A program made the translations under genes and the position numbers. The notes below the pieces were generated by a model, which did not search any database, was not told the origin of the DNA, and saw nothing but the letters and a program-made list of their open reading frames with translations. From Endocalyx cinctus (lineage: Eukaryota; Ascomycota; Sordariomycetes; Amphisphaeriales; Apiosporaceae): a stretch of DNA of 64,000 bases. The stretch lies in assembly GCA_001600455.1 (NCBI GenBank), contig BCKC01000008.1, positions 1,151,345 through 1,215,344 on the forward strand, given 5' to 3'. This document shows, one piece after another, positions 25,381-36,812 of this stretch. The stretch's first letter is position 1. Each line of letters opens with the position of its first letter.

Positions 25381-27206
25381 ATGGCTACTCCCTCGACCCT
25401 CTTTTCGATCCATCAACCACACGGGTGGTCCTTAGACCATCTTAGCTCCGAGCTTCTCTTCCTTATTTTTCAACAGGTAATTTAGTCCTACTAATAACCA
25501 ATTTTATATTGTAATCCACAATCTACAAATGCGTGGACACTCGCTTACTTTTAACATCTTACGCTACTTAGCTCCGAGATCTTGACAGGAACGCATTGGC
25601 AACTGTGCGTCTGTTATCAAAAAGATTCAATGACATCGCCACGCCTATCTACTTCGAGACTATCTCGCTAACGAAGCGGATAATTGACCCTCAAGCGGAA
25701 ATATATCTGCCGCAAGCTCTAGAAAAGCTCTATCGACATACGCGACACGTAGAAGCTAGTAGCGACCTCGATGCGGAACGAATCAAATATATTCTAGATA
25801 GGGTCCACAGACTTACATCTCTTAGGTAAATCTATCCAAAATTATTACTGGCAACAGAAATAAAAATAGAAGCGTCAGAAACAAATTTCTAACAATGTTT
25901 GCAATTTCCCTTTTTTTTTCACTCTTTTTTTAGATGGCGCTATACTAGTCCCGATTTCTGTTCGGGCCGTCTCTGGATGCCCTCCGACATCATAGATCCG
26001 CGACACATACGGGAGAACAAGATCCGGCTCTTCGTCAACGACCTACCGGTGATGGATTTCCGCGGCGAGTGGCACGACGCGTACGCGCGAGCGATCCCGA
26101 CCTCGGCCCTCGTCTCGCTGAAGCTGGTCTGCCCGACGCCCCCTCTGCTATCGACGGCGCGGCTCGAGTCCCTCAAGCGGCTCCTCCTCGACGCCGGCCG
26201 GCTCGAGACGTTTCATTACGAGGACCGCGGCCAGGGGACGCACTTCTCCTTTGGGAGGGACGACGATCCGTCCGAACGCCTCCCCGCCTTCGAGGAGCTC
26301 TCGCTGCGGTCGTACGACTGGACCCACGACGCCGAAGCCGTCCGGCGGCACTGGGACTTCTCGCGCCTCCGCCGCCTCAGCCTCGTCGACGTCCCCTCCC
26401 ACGCCTTCCTCGCCTCCGTGCCGCTCGGCGACCTCGCCCGGCTCGAGGAGCTCCGGTGCGAGGATTTCAGCGCCTCGCACGTCCCCGACCGCCGGCCCGA
26501 GGCTACCGCCCTCCTGTCCCGGCTCGTCGGCGAAGCCGTCGTTCCGGGCTCGCTCGCGAAGATCGACCTCGTCTGCCGCACGGACCGATTCCCCCTCGAC
26601 GCCGTCGCGCGCCACGCCCGCTCGCTGACGTCCCTGCGGCTCCGCCACCACGTCGGCTTCGCCGACGAGGCCGTCCGGTGCCCGACTTTTCCGGCGGCCG
26701 ACCTCGCGCGCCTGGCCGGCGAGCTCGAAAACTTGCGCTTCCTCGAGCTGGATCTGGACCCGGCCGCGTGCGAGGACCGGGACGAGTTTCTGGCGGCGGT
26801 GCGCGCTTTCCCGCGCTTGCGCACGGTCGTGATTCATACGCAGACGGCGGTGAGGCCTTTGCCGTTGCCGGAAGAAGAAGAAGACGACGGCAGCGAGGGG
26901 ATTACGGTCGCCGCGGAGGGAACGAATAGTAGCAATAATGAGAGAGACCTCGACTACGAGAACGCGAAGAGGATCTTCTCGGCGCTGACGAGGCCCGACG
27001 AGGGAAGAGGAGAAAGGGGAAGAAGAAGAGGATGGCGGTCCGTCACCGTCAACGTCGGGGGGTGGAAAAAATTCATGATCAGACGGATGAGCGAGGCGTG
27101 GAGGGAGTTGAACGCGAAGGGGATTTACGCCGAGAGGTGCTTCGTGATGGAGGCGGGGGAGAGCGGGGAGATGGTGATTCGGGAGGAGAGGAGTGCGGAT
27201 GAATGA
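25381..27206 (+). CDS. F-box protein with degenerate leucine-rich C-terminal region
   Basis: Likely a substrate receptor of an SCF ubiquitin ligase. Exons are 25381-25476, 25572-25825 and 25934-27206, encoding 540 residues. The F-box spans about residues 16-60: WSLDHLSSELLFLIFQQ joins LRDLDRNALATVRLLSKRF across intron 1, which fixes the acceptor at 25571. The rest has irregular leucine-rich stretches (for example LRRLSLVDVP, LRFLELDLDP) typical of fungal F-box/LRR proteins. A short acidic segment, EEEEDD, lies near residue 420. Another in-frame ATG at 25300 would add 27 residues; I prefer 25381 because the F-box starts soon after and its ATG context is better. Exon 3 is strikingly GC-rich compared with exons 1 and 2 and the flanks. 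The target is unknown. Confidence 0.83.
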
Positions 27207-30200
27207 AGAAAAAAAAAAAAAGTAAAGGAAAAAACCAAAGCTTAGCCAGGAGAGGAGAGTGAAGAGAGAGTTCCTTTGGATCCTTCTCGACGGTTGAGAA
27301 AACTTAGTTAGACATATTAATGATAATTATAGGGAAGAAAGGTTTTTTTTTTTTTTTTTTATAAAATGAAAGGAAGGAATACGGCTTACTCTTGGCTTGG
27401 AAGATAAGAACAAAAAGTTTTATTCAGTTGCATACAGGGCAAATTGGATGTATATCAAAGAGGAAGGGCAATGAATTCATGATTTACGACATTCCAAAAG
27501 AAAAAGCATTCTGCTTGCTGAATTAGATAGATATTAACAGTTTGCGGAGGAAAAAAATTCACTTATTATATCATATTTACCCCTATTATTATACTCAGGT
27601 TGATTATCTGACAGCATATGTCGTTCCTCCAACTCTTGAGACTTTGCCTGCTTCCTTGGCGAGTAGTGTCTCCTTAACCAGTTTAGCACTTCAGCGCCTC
27701 GTGTTATGATGTTATCTAAGTATCCAGGTTACTATTTATTGTTTTTACGTTTCTGTTCCTATCCTCGTTTGTTACTCTGTGCGGTGCAAAGTTAGGACTT
27801 GGTACGATGGATGATCCAGAGTCTTATAACCCCGTGGAATTTTAACTTCATGTTTTATTCAGATTCATTACCAATGCAGATGTTGATGAATGGTAAGCCA
27901 ACTGAAAGAATAACGCCTTTTTTGCTCTCCTTTTTACTGTTAAAGCATAGCAAGAGACCTGATCATATCTACCAGTATACTCAATCTATACTGCGCATGT
28001 CAGGTAAAAGGAGATCTCCCCACCTGCATTGTAGGCTAAGTCCATGTATCTATTTAACATCACACCACAGTATCTTGTCTCTACCCACTTGCTTATTATG
28101 ATATTAAATATAATCAGGGGAGAGTGTCAAAATAGTGGACCATTAGACGTAACTACTGGTTTATGATATATGAGAAACCTACGATATGCCTGGAAATTCT
28201 GCCCCAGTCTTTTGTTTTCTTATTTCTGCTCGACCTTGTATTTTTCTCCTCTGGTTTATTCTGACTTTGTCTTCTTTGATCATTGCTCGTTTGTTCACCT
28301 AGACTCCGTCACATTCAAATAGCTTATTCTGGCACAACACTATGTAAATGGACGTGTTTATGAAAAATCTTGATCCCAGTACTCTATCAAGTAGCGAGCG
28401 TCAACGAACTGCCTAGACTTTCTGGTTGTGATAATAAGAATTAAGAGAAATTTAATTACCTATATCAACTTTTTTACTATCTACAGAGACATATTTCTTT
28501 CATATTCCTATATGTTAGGTAGACGATCAAAATCTATAAGTATAGTCAGATCAGTCAGAATTTTGCATTTCGTCGCGTAATAAAACCTAGCCAAACAATT
28601 ACCGGGAAACCCCAGTAACTGGTAATTAGATAATATGTAGAAAAGGGAAAGAGCTGGTCATTGAGTTACACTTATAGTAGCACTTCCGTCATCAGATATT
28701 CATCACATATTTTCCCCTTCTTTACCGGGATAGCCTGATAAGGCGAGGTGAAATAAGGTGTTTTTCTTCCCCTGCCCTACATATCTCCGGGACTAGCTTC
28801 TCGGCCGGAGGCATCGGACGAGGGAGAAAAGAAAAGAAAAGAAAAATTACCCTGTAACCTCCATCGTCCGCTACCTTCCCTCTCCGGTCACCGAAGAAGG
28901 ATCAGCCGTGCGGTATCGCTTGACTATATAAATACGGTGCTTTAATCACTTTTGGAGCTTCTTACTTATTTTCCCGTCCGGTCAATACTGCCAGAGAAAT
29001 AAGAAAAGTCTCCGAGACAGCGCTGAAAAAAATGATCTCCGCAAGGCATTAGCATATTCTACTAGCCAACTACGACAGCATGCGGTCGTATGGTGGGATT
29101 AACATGATTTCCTGTTTTCTTAGTAAAAAGTGATGAGGAGTTTTTTTTTCCCGGCATAAGTCGACGAAGTGGCGTACAAAAACCGTGATCGTTCCGATCC
29201 TCTAATTATCACTATTGTACAGAACGTACGCGTAAGCTTGATATAATTGCCGAAGGAGGAGGAGAGCCGGGGAAGACTCTCCTCCCGAAGATGCTAGTCC
29301 GGATATCGCGGAATTATTTAAACGCCATATTGCCTCTGCCTCTGCTAAGGTAGATATGTCGGCTCATGATGCTATGAGTTCTCGGCGTACAAGAGGGGAG
29401 AAACGCCTGAAAACTTGTCAGTCATACCATTAGGGTCGGGGGGCAGCTTAAAAAGGAAAGGTCACATCTCACAGTACTATACAAAAATAGTCTCTTACTA
29501 ACAGAGCGGAGGGCTAGATGTATGTCTTTAATCACTCAATCCCAACACTTCGGTATACAGATCGATGATAGATTAAAGAAATACGCTAACGGTAGCCGTC
29601 TCGAAAGCTGAACGCTTATGTCTCGATATGGATACAACCGCCGTGAATACAGGGTGGTAAGATACGTTCACCCCCTCTCTCAAGAAAGAACTTACTTACC
29701 CATCTAGGTATCATTAGAATAGAAGCTATAGTCACCACGGTGGTAGATAAACAGATGATGGAATAGTTATCTATTGATCGTAATTAGTTGTACCTCTGCC
29801 TGCCCGTTTACCAGAATATCTACACTACCTGCCTGCCAAGATCTTCTGATAAGCCGGCATATCCATCTGAGAGGATATGGTCCTAGTACATTAAGAGTCG
29901 AAAGAGGAGCTCCACCCAGAATGTTTCAGCTGAACCCTTTTAATGGATAGCGTATGTCAATTCTTCTATATGCGTAAGATGCATGTTTTTCCTAACCGAC
30001 GGATGACAGCCGTAACTACTTGTACATATAAGCTACACCAACTAAGTACTTAAGTAGGTAACAATGGGCAGAATGGCTAAGTCGGGAAGAGAAAACGGTA
30101 CACTAGGACTTTTTGAACCCATGTCGGTTATGGAAGTAGGTAAGATATAGCGTTACCGTTTCGTTCCCGTCCTTTGTGTACATCCTTTGTACCTGTACGT

Positions 30201-31793
30201 CTCATTACTTCCACGGGTACTTGGTACGCTGGTAGGGGAGTGTTGGGTACCTTACCCAGAAGAGAATTAATATTTGGTACGCTAGTATTCTAGCTGACAG
30301 GGTCATCATTTAATCCATTTCCCCAGAACTGAACATTGGCGCCAAGATAAAACAAAAGATCACTACGGCAGAGAGTCATCCATGTATATAATGCAACTAT
30401 ATTACCTAGGGAGCTAGGTAGGGTAGATTAATTGTATTTCATGCAGTGGAAAATGGATTTTGTACTTTCAGGGTTGACTCTCTTCTAATAATCCCTACGC
30501 CGCCGGAAATTTTCCACGGTACGGTTGGAAAGGCGTGACCCGTACCGTAGAAAAAATAATATGAAACAGAAAAGAAAGGGAATAAAAGATAGTGTAAAAC
30601 AGAACATGGAAAACGAAAAAGAAAAAGATAAACTCCAATCAAGCGGTCAAGAGCTGGCTGAAGTGAATAAAGAGGATACACGCTAAAGATCACCAAAAAA
30701 ATCAAGGTATTTATCAATTACGTGAGACGGGCGATTCCTTCCGACGGGGGAGTAACCTGGATTTGTTCCTCTTTTACTTGGGTGTCGAATAATTGCGAAC
30801 CATGGATGACTAGGCGCTATTGCCGATAAAACATCTACGTGTAGATATTTTCGAGACTCGGCATTTTGTTAATGCCGGCCCCGCTGGTCTAAGTACTTAG
30901 GAAGGATATAGAGAAAAAAAAGTATTATCATCCTAGACCAGTCAACTTGTCATCTGCGTTGGCAGGTTGGTTTCGGGGACCGGAAAATGGGGGTACGCAT
31001 TCCGTATAGGGGTCTTTTTTTTTTTTTCTTACAAGGGGAACTTGGAAAAAGGCCCAAGAAGAGATTTTCTTCGTTTCGACGGGCATGCCCGCCTACCCGC
31101 GCAATATCTTACCCGCATAAGGGACGGGCCAACTGACTTCTTATGCCTGGGATTGGTATATGCTTCCAACTAACCACTCACGTGAAGAGATGAAAATAAA
31201 GACGAAGAAAGATTACATGGCTTGAGAGGCGTAGTTGTTTGTCTATCCGACACCCGCATCGGTGATTCCAAAGCCGTCTTTGCGTGGCTCTCTTGGAGTG
31301 ATCGTCCCGTTTTTTCCTAGTTAGGTCGAGTAAGACGGGTTTTACAGTCGGGTTTTCTTAGTATCAATGACACCTCACTGTTTTCCTTTTTGGGGAGGAG
31401 CAAAAATTCGCGACTCAACATCGTCTTCGTTCGTCTTACATTTTGGATTTCTGATGTGCTGCATCGTATATAGGCTTTTCTAATTACCAACGAAATTCTG
31501 CCATGGCTTTGAACAAGACATACCACTTCTTATCTCATCATTTGCCGGCCGGAAGATTACTTACCGGCCCTGGTAAGAATTATTGTGCTGCTCAAAGTCT
31601 AGGGGGTTATAGAAGGGTAATCTGGAACAGTTGAGCCTGTACTTAAAATGCGTGGGAAAAACCGACGTTATTCCCACGCTACATAACTTCAGATAGTATC
31701 ATTCATCATGCCTATATACAGAAGTCTAGAACTTATGCTGAATAGTGATACGACACACTAAACTATTGTCGGCGGTACGGCACTTATCCGACT
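27207..31793. other. Spacer between the F-box gene and the catabolic cluster
   Basis: About 4.6 kb with no recognisable gene. T18 lies at 27343-27360. A TATATAAATA promoter-like sequence at 28924-28933 is not followed by a usable reading frame. The last 300 bp precede the 3' end of the minus-strand deacetylase-family gene. Confidence 0.5.
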
Positions 31794-33229
31794 TCAAGAA
31801 CTCGCATCAATCGTAGGATGCAGCTGATCCGTCGGGCCGACCTTCTCGTAAGGGTAATGCTGACGCCAGTGCGCCGCGATCTCTCTCCGTGTGCAGACCC
31901 ACGCATCGGGCTTATTCGCTACATACGCCATAAACCTTTTAAGTGCCATAATCCGGCCCGGCTTGCATACGAAACGGTTATGCATCGCGATGGTCCTGAA
32001 AGTGCCTCTCGTTAGACCTGGCTTATGATACTTTAAAAAAAAAAACTTTTTAAAGGGGATGTGGGAAAATACGTACATCATCTTAGGAGCACCGGCCTGA
32101 CCTTCTTCGTATAACTGATCGAATTCAGCCTTGAGCATCTCGAACCAATCATCCGGCTTAGATACGCCGGGACCGTGAGCGACAAAGACTAAAGAGATAA
32201 AACAGTAGAAAAAAAGAAGTTCTCGGTCAGTTATCTAAAGTTTACGTTAGGCCGAAGGAGATATATAAACGTACAGCGATGATCGTTCGTGCAGAGCGAG
32301 TACGGGATCATCAGCATGCCCTTATCCTCGCCCCCGTGCACCGCCGCGTACGGGTCCCGGACCCAGTACGGGGTATCGGCGGCGTACGTGTCGGAGCAGT
32401 ACAGCAGGGGCACGCCCCGCTCGCGGTGAACCTCGGCCCGGGCCAGCTTCGTGTTGACCGGCATCCCCCCGGCGAACCATCCCGTCGGCACGTCCGAAAG
32501 CCCCGTCGTGGCCTGCAGACGGTCGAACGACTTTTGGATGTGCGCCCGGGCTTCGGCCATGTTCGTCCCGTGCATCCGCCATCGGTTGCCGTGGCAGGCG
32601 ATCTGATGTATATAAGATTAGTGAAGCTAGGTTAGGAAAAGATTTTTTTTTTTTTTTTTTTTTCAGAAAACAAAAACCAGCTCTCGTAACGGGAGAGAAT
32701 GAGAAATAGACACGTAGAATTGACGTACCTCGTGTCCCTCGTCTGCTAGCAACTTGGCATATGTCGGGGTCGCCTCGAACGCGCGGGCACACGTCCAAGT
32801 AGTCCATTTCCAGCCGTACTGTCGAAAGAGCTTAATCAAGCGCGGCAATCCTTGCCTGATACCCCATTCAAACTATGCACGCCCATTTATATGTCAGCCC
32901 CTGAAAACATATCTGCTTTTGAGATTTCTCCGAAATATGTAAAAGGGAGCACAAAGAGAGGCAGAGAGAAAAAAAAGTTTAAGAGGTCTCACCATGTCCT
33001 CTACCAAACCATCCCTCTTCCCACCGGACGTCGCCGGTCGGCTGTAGTGCAGCTCGTGGAGCGAGTCGCAGCTCTGATCATCGCCGTTCCAGGGCGTGTG
33101 TTCAGCGCCTTCTTCGTAGTTCAGCACGAATGATACGGCTAGGACCTTGTTACCAGGCCAGAGGACCTTGGGAGGCTCGAAGCCGTAGCCGACGTAGTCG
33201 CGAGGTGGAAGCCACCAGTCTTGCGTCAT
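31794..33229 (-). CDS. PuuE-like hydrolase (polysaccharide deacetylase superfamily), copy 1
   Basis: Likely opens a cyclic amide ring. The closest family patterns are PuuE, the cofactor-independent bacterial allantoinase, and the related cyclic-imide hydrolases; a chitin-type deacetylase is less likely. Exons on the minus strand are 33229-32993, 32872-32729, 32602-32275, 32188-32077 and 31995-31794, encoding 340 residues. Family landmarks are intact: PPRDYVGYG near the start, NYEEG at 37-41, CHGNRW at 130-135, SDTYAADTPYW, and KMMTIAMHNR near the C-terminus. The length fits PuuE-type proteins (about 300-340). There is no signal peptide, so it should be cytosolic. It lies tail-on to the GluRS gene and near a second paralogue. 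Intron 4 carries an A/T hairpin-like run (32031-32055). Family is firm; substrate is inferred. Confidence 0.9.
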
Positions 33230-33996
33230 CGTGAAAATATGACGTGTCTCTTGAGATTATTTTTTTTTCTGAAGTATTTAGAAAACTCGTTGAAACGAGA
33301 GACGACAAGACAAAGCAAATGAAAAATTGATGGGCTAATACAGCGCTTGAGTAAATGTGTCTACCGTATGAATTAGCCCAATTGGAAGACTCGCAAGAAC
33401 TTCAAAACGTACGAGCTTTCTAAAAAGAGTTAGCGATTTCGGCGGAGTATGAGTGGTTAATCGTATAGACACCCAATAGCTTGAAGATAAAGATTTGAAT
33501 CCTTCGAGGAGATTCATCTCTTGGAAGTCGGAGATCCACACCGACGACCACGAGGTAACGATTCCATAGGACTATCTTAGGACATTCCATAAGAACCCGA
33601 TCGCCCCGGAAGGCGTCATATTGATTCCAGAGCCGCATGAGATAAGGTACTGGGTATCGGAGGATGGCCGACGGTATCTTAATGATCCGATGGTGGAGCT
33701 GCCCCGTGGTGCTTAATGTATACCTGAGCCACGCCGCTTTAAACCGAATTTTAACCTGAGTTCTGTCCCGAACTGGACAGACCATAAAAAAGAAACTTGC
33801 ATAAATCTTTTGTCCGTAAATAACTTTGAACGTAATGGTTCTTATTATGCTCAATTATCCGTCATGAGTTGTGGTTGAATAACGGAACCCTACTGATATT
33901 TAAATAGCAAATTATTTTTAAGTCGGAAATATTTAATATCAAGAGTTAAAAATAGGTAAACTGGAAATTTTAAATTGAAAGTATATAACTTATTCC
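33230..33996. promoter_or_regulatory. Promoter region of PuuE-like copy 1
   Basis: A 767-bp gap between the start of PuuE-like copy 1 and the stop of GluRS, both on the minus strand. It contains two good GATA-factor sites, AGATAA near 33485 and AGATAAG at 33639-33645, as expected for nitrogen-repressed genes. An open frame exists on the minus strand but starts without ATG and resembles nothing known. Confidence 0.45.
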
Positions 33997-36190
33997 TCAA
34001 CCTTTAGACGGGATCTCGAAGAAAACAGCCCTAGAGCCCTCGCCCTCGAAGGCCTTGTCGAGCTTATAGAACCCTTTCCGTTCGAACTGGATAACGGAGC
34101 CTTGCGGTAGATCTGCTACATTACAATCGGCATACGCTTGAGTACGGAATTCAGTGACGGGGGTGAGGAAGTTTTCCAACTCGTCCTGTTTCTCTAGTTT
34201 ATCTTTGGTAATGAGATAATCGAAAGAAACGAGGTCGACAGGAACCAGGTTGTGATTTGATCTCGCCAACCACGTAACTTTTTTCTTCGTTTTCTTCACG
34301 TCGCCTTCGAGGTTCAGTTCTAACCCTAACCCACTTATATTACCATCTGCATCCTTAGTGATATCGCGCACAAAGGCATTACCCCAATTCATAAGGGTAA
34401 TCTCTTCGTCTATTTCGAAAGATTTAGCATCTATCTGCTCCACCAACACGGTCGAGTCGTAGATAACCTTTTTTGTTCCCAGGTTAGGATTCTTCCCATG
34501 TTTTGGCTTATCCGTTGAGTAGAGTCCCGAACACCCCTGCACAGTACAGACGACGGCACCAGAAGCTTCGACGGCGGTCTGACGGGAGGCATTGGGATCG
34601 ATATACTTCCTATTCATGGCCCAGAATGTGCCCCACTCGAGATTTAAGATATTTCGACTCGGCCCTTGCTTGAGGATAAATTCCCTCAAAGCAGGAACAG
34701 CAACGCCTCGTCTCAAGATACCTCGTATAGTAGGCATTCGCGGGTCGTCCCAACCCCATACCTTTCCTTCGTCGACAATTCGTGTTAATTTCCGCTTGGA
34801 AAGTACTGTACGAATAAAGTTCAGTCGAGAGAAATCCCAAATTGGTACCTTACGAAGCCCGAGAGCTTCTTGCATCCATTCGTATTGAACATTGCGATCA
34901 CGGTACTCGTTCGTACGAAGCGCAAGGTTAACGCCTTCGATCGAGTCCAAAATTGGAGCGCAAAAATCGTACGTTGGATAGATACGCCATTGTGTGCCGG
35001 TACGATGATGCGGCTGGAGATTACAACGATAAATAACCGGGTCTCGAAGAGTGCCGTTGGGGCTGTCGTAGGCGATTCGGGCACGTATAGCCCACCGTCG
35101 CCCTTCTTCGGAACCCGTCTTCATTTCCTCGAACCGAGCTAAAGTCTCCTCGATTCCAAGATCACGACGTTTCGACGGGAGACGTTTCCTTCGGTCCTCG
35201 TCACCTTTACCCAGCTCCGAGTCATCGGCAAATGCCTTGCCATCCTTGATCAACTGGACGGCATAATCATACATTTCCTGGAAATAATCGCTCGAATACG
35301 AGATTTTGTCGGGGACAATATCCATGAGCTTCATATCGAGCAGGATAGCGTCTTGAAATTCCATTTTCTCCTTGGAGGGATCGGTATCGTCAAAACGACA
35401 TAGTAAACGGCCGTTTGGTCGTAAATGAGCGAAATAGTCATTTAACAGTGCAGCTTTTGCATGGCCAATGTGAAGATATCCAGATGGCTCGGGGGGAAAT
35501 CGAGTCACGAACGGTCCGGTGATGCCCGGAAGGTCGATTTCATAACTTGCCCCAGCAGCGCTAGCAGCGGCGCGCGCAGACACTCTCTCTTTTGAGGAGG
35601 CGACGATAACGGCCTCAAAAGACTCGCTCACCCAAGGGTTAGTCGCCTGGATGTAATTGTACCATCTTGTAACATTGTTATCCGCCTTTCGTACCATCGA
35701 CAGGGCGAGATTGTTACCTCGAACGGTAGCCCAGAGGAGGAAATCCGAAAATGTAGGACTGTAACCGAGAATGCACGTTCGGAGTAGAAGGTGCACGTCG
35801 AGTTCTCCAAACGCCCTGCGGATGACCTGAAAGTTGGGAGTGGCGAATGCTTCAGTTCGTGTAATCCATTCTTCAAGCTAGAATATTATTAGAACCGAAT
35901 GCAACAATGATGGCTCAGATTGTTAACATACAAGAGATAGTCCAGGTGAGTTGGGAAGGCCACTAGCGAGCTTAGCCAGATAGCGAAAGACGCCAGCATC
36001 GTTTAAAGCGGTTGGGCCATCCGTCAAATTTAATTTGATCGACGCATTCTCGCTCAGGCTTTTTTTTGCCTTGGTGGGGATTTATTTGCAAGTCACCAAG
36101 CAGGCCGTTCCGTTTGAGATATTCTGTTAAAACCAGACTGGAGTAGACAAGGGAAGGGGAAGCGTTTGATGCATATTCAAGAGATGCCAT
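33997..36190 (-). CDS. GUS1: Cytosolic-type glutamyl-tRNA synthetase, with an apparent one-base frameshift
   Basis: Class I synthetase that charges tRNA-Glu. Exons on the minus strand are 36190-35932 and 35877-33997, with intron 35931-35878 (54 nt, CTAAT branch). Ignoring one extra base, the product is 712 residues, close to yeast Gus1 (708). The order is an N-terminal GST-like domain (about 1-180), the catalytic domain with HIGH at 222-225 and the KMSKS-like LSKRK at 445-449, then the anticodon-binding beta-barrels ending in FFEIPSKG. Motifs such as PPEPSGYLHIGHAKAALLND and RDPVIYRCN identify the archaeal/eukaryal GluRS class rather than GlnRS. The reading frame breaks at a run of eight T (plus strand 36060-36067; A8 in the gene) after residue 41: seven would give a continuous protein. 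Either the assembly has one base too many or the gene is damaged. Two GCN4-type sites lie about 105-125 bp upstream. Confidence 0.88.
36060..36067 (-). other. Homopolymer frameshift site in the GluRS gene
   Basis: Eight T on the plus strand (A8 in the coding strand) at codon 42. Upstream the frame reads NPHQG; downstream the family-like sequence SENASIKLNLTDGPTALND lies in another frame. Removing one base joins them and makes exon 1 exactly 86 codons. No GT-AG intron of normal size restores the frame here. Confidence 0.75.
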
Positions 36191-36288
36191 CGTGGTCAAT
36201 GGCGGTAGATGGCGAAGTTGTCGAGTGAAATTGAAGGAGGGTTTATAGCGGGGTAATTCGTTGGCGAAGAATGTTAGGATATATCCAA

Positions 36289-36318
36289 GATTGTTGAGTC
36301 ACCGATTGTTGAGTCACC
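36289..36318. promoter_or_regulatory. Tandem 15-bp repeat with two GCN4/CPC1 (TGASTCA) sites
   Basis: GATTGTTGAGTCACC occurs twice, head to tail and without mismatch. Each copy contains TGAGTCA (36295-36301 and 36310-36316), the reverse complement of the canonical TGACTCA. This is the binding site of Gcn4, Neurospora CPC1 and Aspergillus CpcA, which activate amino-acid and synthetase genes under starvation. The first copy is about 105 bp from the GluRS ATG. Confidence 0.7.
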
Positions 36319-36610
36319 GATGCGTACAGAATAGAAGCTTACCAACAGCTATTTGTACGAGACTATATGTCCATTTCTTTGATAAGCCACAGTTGTTAAA
36401 ATATAATATTCGACTACCGTTTTCCTCGAGATCCGTTTTCTGTATATAACTTATTCATAAATATATGCATAAATATATATCAACGTAGCTGCTTAGGACA
36501 CTGGACTGATTAGTGACTGAGCCGAGCCTGAGTAAAAGCAGCAAATGCGCTATCCCCGATTTATCGAAAAAAAAAAAAAAAGAGACAATGTAATTCCTAC
36601 GACCTCCGAC

Positions 36611-36623
36611 TCGGCGCCGCCGA
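36611..36623. promoter_or_regulatory. TCGG-N5-CCGA palindrome (zinc-cluster type site)
   Basis: ACTCGGCGCCGCCGAGT spans 36609-36625 as two 8-bp arms around one base. The inverted CGG halves are what Zn2Cys6 dimers bind. The spacing (5) is one less than the UaY/Ppr1 consensus (6). The same TCGG-N5-CCGA layout recurs before the amidase. Confidence 0.4.
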
Positions 36624-36743
36624 GTAACCTGAAGTAGGAAAGATCGAAGAAATTAACCATCTATCGTTCAAAATATCTCTCGCGGGGGGAAATCAGAAAA
36701 GACAATATCTGGCATTTATCTCCAAGTTTCTAGGTTCTGATAA

Positions 36744-36764
36744 TTTTTTTTTTTTTTTTTTTTT
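36744..36764. repeat. T21 homopolymer in promoter
   Basis: Twenty-one T, 48 bp upstream of the PuuE-like copy 2 start codon. Such tracts disfavour nucleosomes in fungal promoters. Confidence 0.85.
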
Positions 36765-36812
36765 GGAGCTTCATTCTAGTTGTCGCTATTATCTACCAAA
36801 TCATTGTCCAAA

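Larger units (their letters stand above)
36191..36812. promoter_or_regulatory. Divergent promoter between GluRS and PuuE-like copy 2
   Basis: A 622-bp region serving two genes transcribed away from each other. It holds a tandem GCN4-type repeat on the GluRS side (36289-36318), a near-perfect palindrome with TCGG-N5-CCGA (36611-36623), GATA-type sites (TTATC near 36562 and 36717, GATAA near 36738) and a T21 tract (36744-36764) just before the copy 2 start. Confidence 0.55.

Noticed and set aside
26069..26929. A 286-codon open frame overlapping the F-box gene on the same strand
   Set aside because: It is an Arg/Pro-rich shadow frame produced by the GC-rich third positions of the F-box exon; the overlapping frame continues the F-box protein across two verified splice sites. 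Minus-strand frames here are shadows for the same reason.
31794..33229. Annotation as a secreted chitin deacetylase
   Set aside because: There is no signal peptide, and the NYEEG, SDTY and PYW motifs are those of the PuuE-like branch rather than the metal-binding NodB motifs of chitin deacetylases.
33420..33854. A 144-codon minus-strand frame between PuuE-like copy 1 and GluRS
   Set aside because: It begins with TTG, resembles no known family and occupies what should be the promoter of copy 1.
33997..36190. Annotation as glutaminyl-tRNA synthetase
   Set aside because: HIGH-region and later motifs (YLHIGHAKAALLND, the SYSSDYF segment, ILKQGPSRNI) and the GST-like N-terminus match eukaryotic cytosolic GluRS, not GlnRS.
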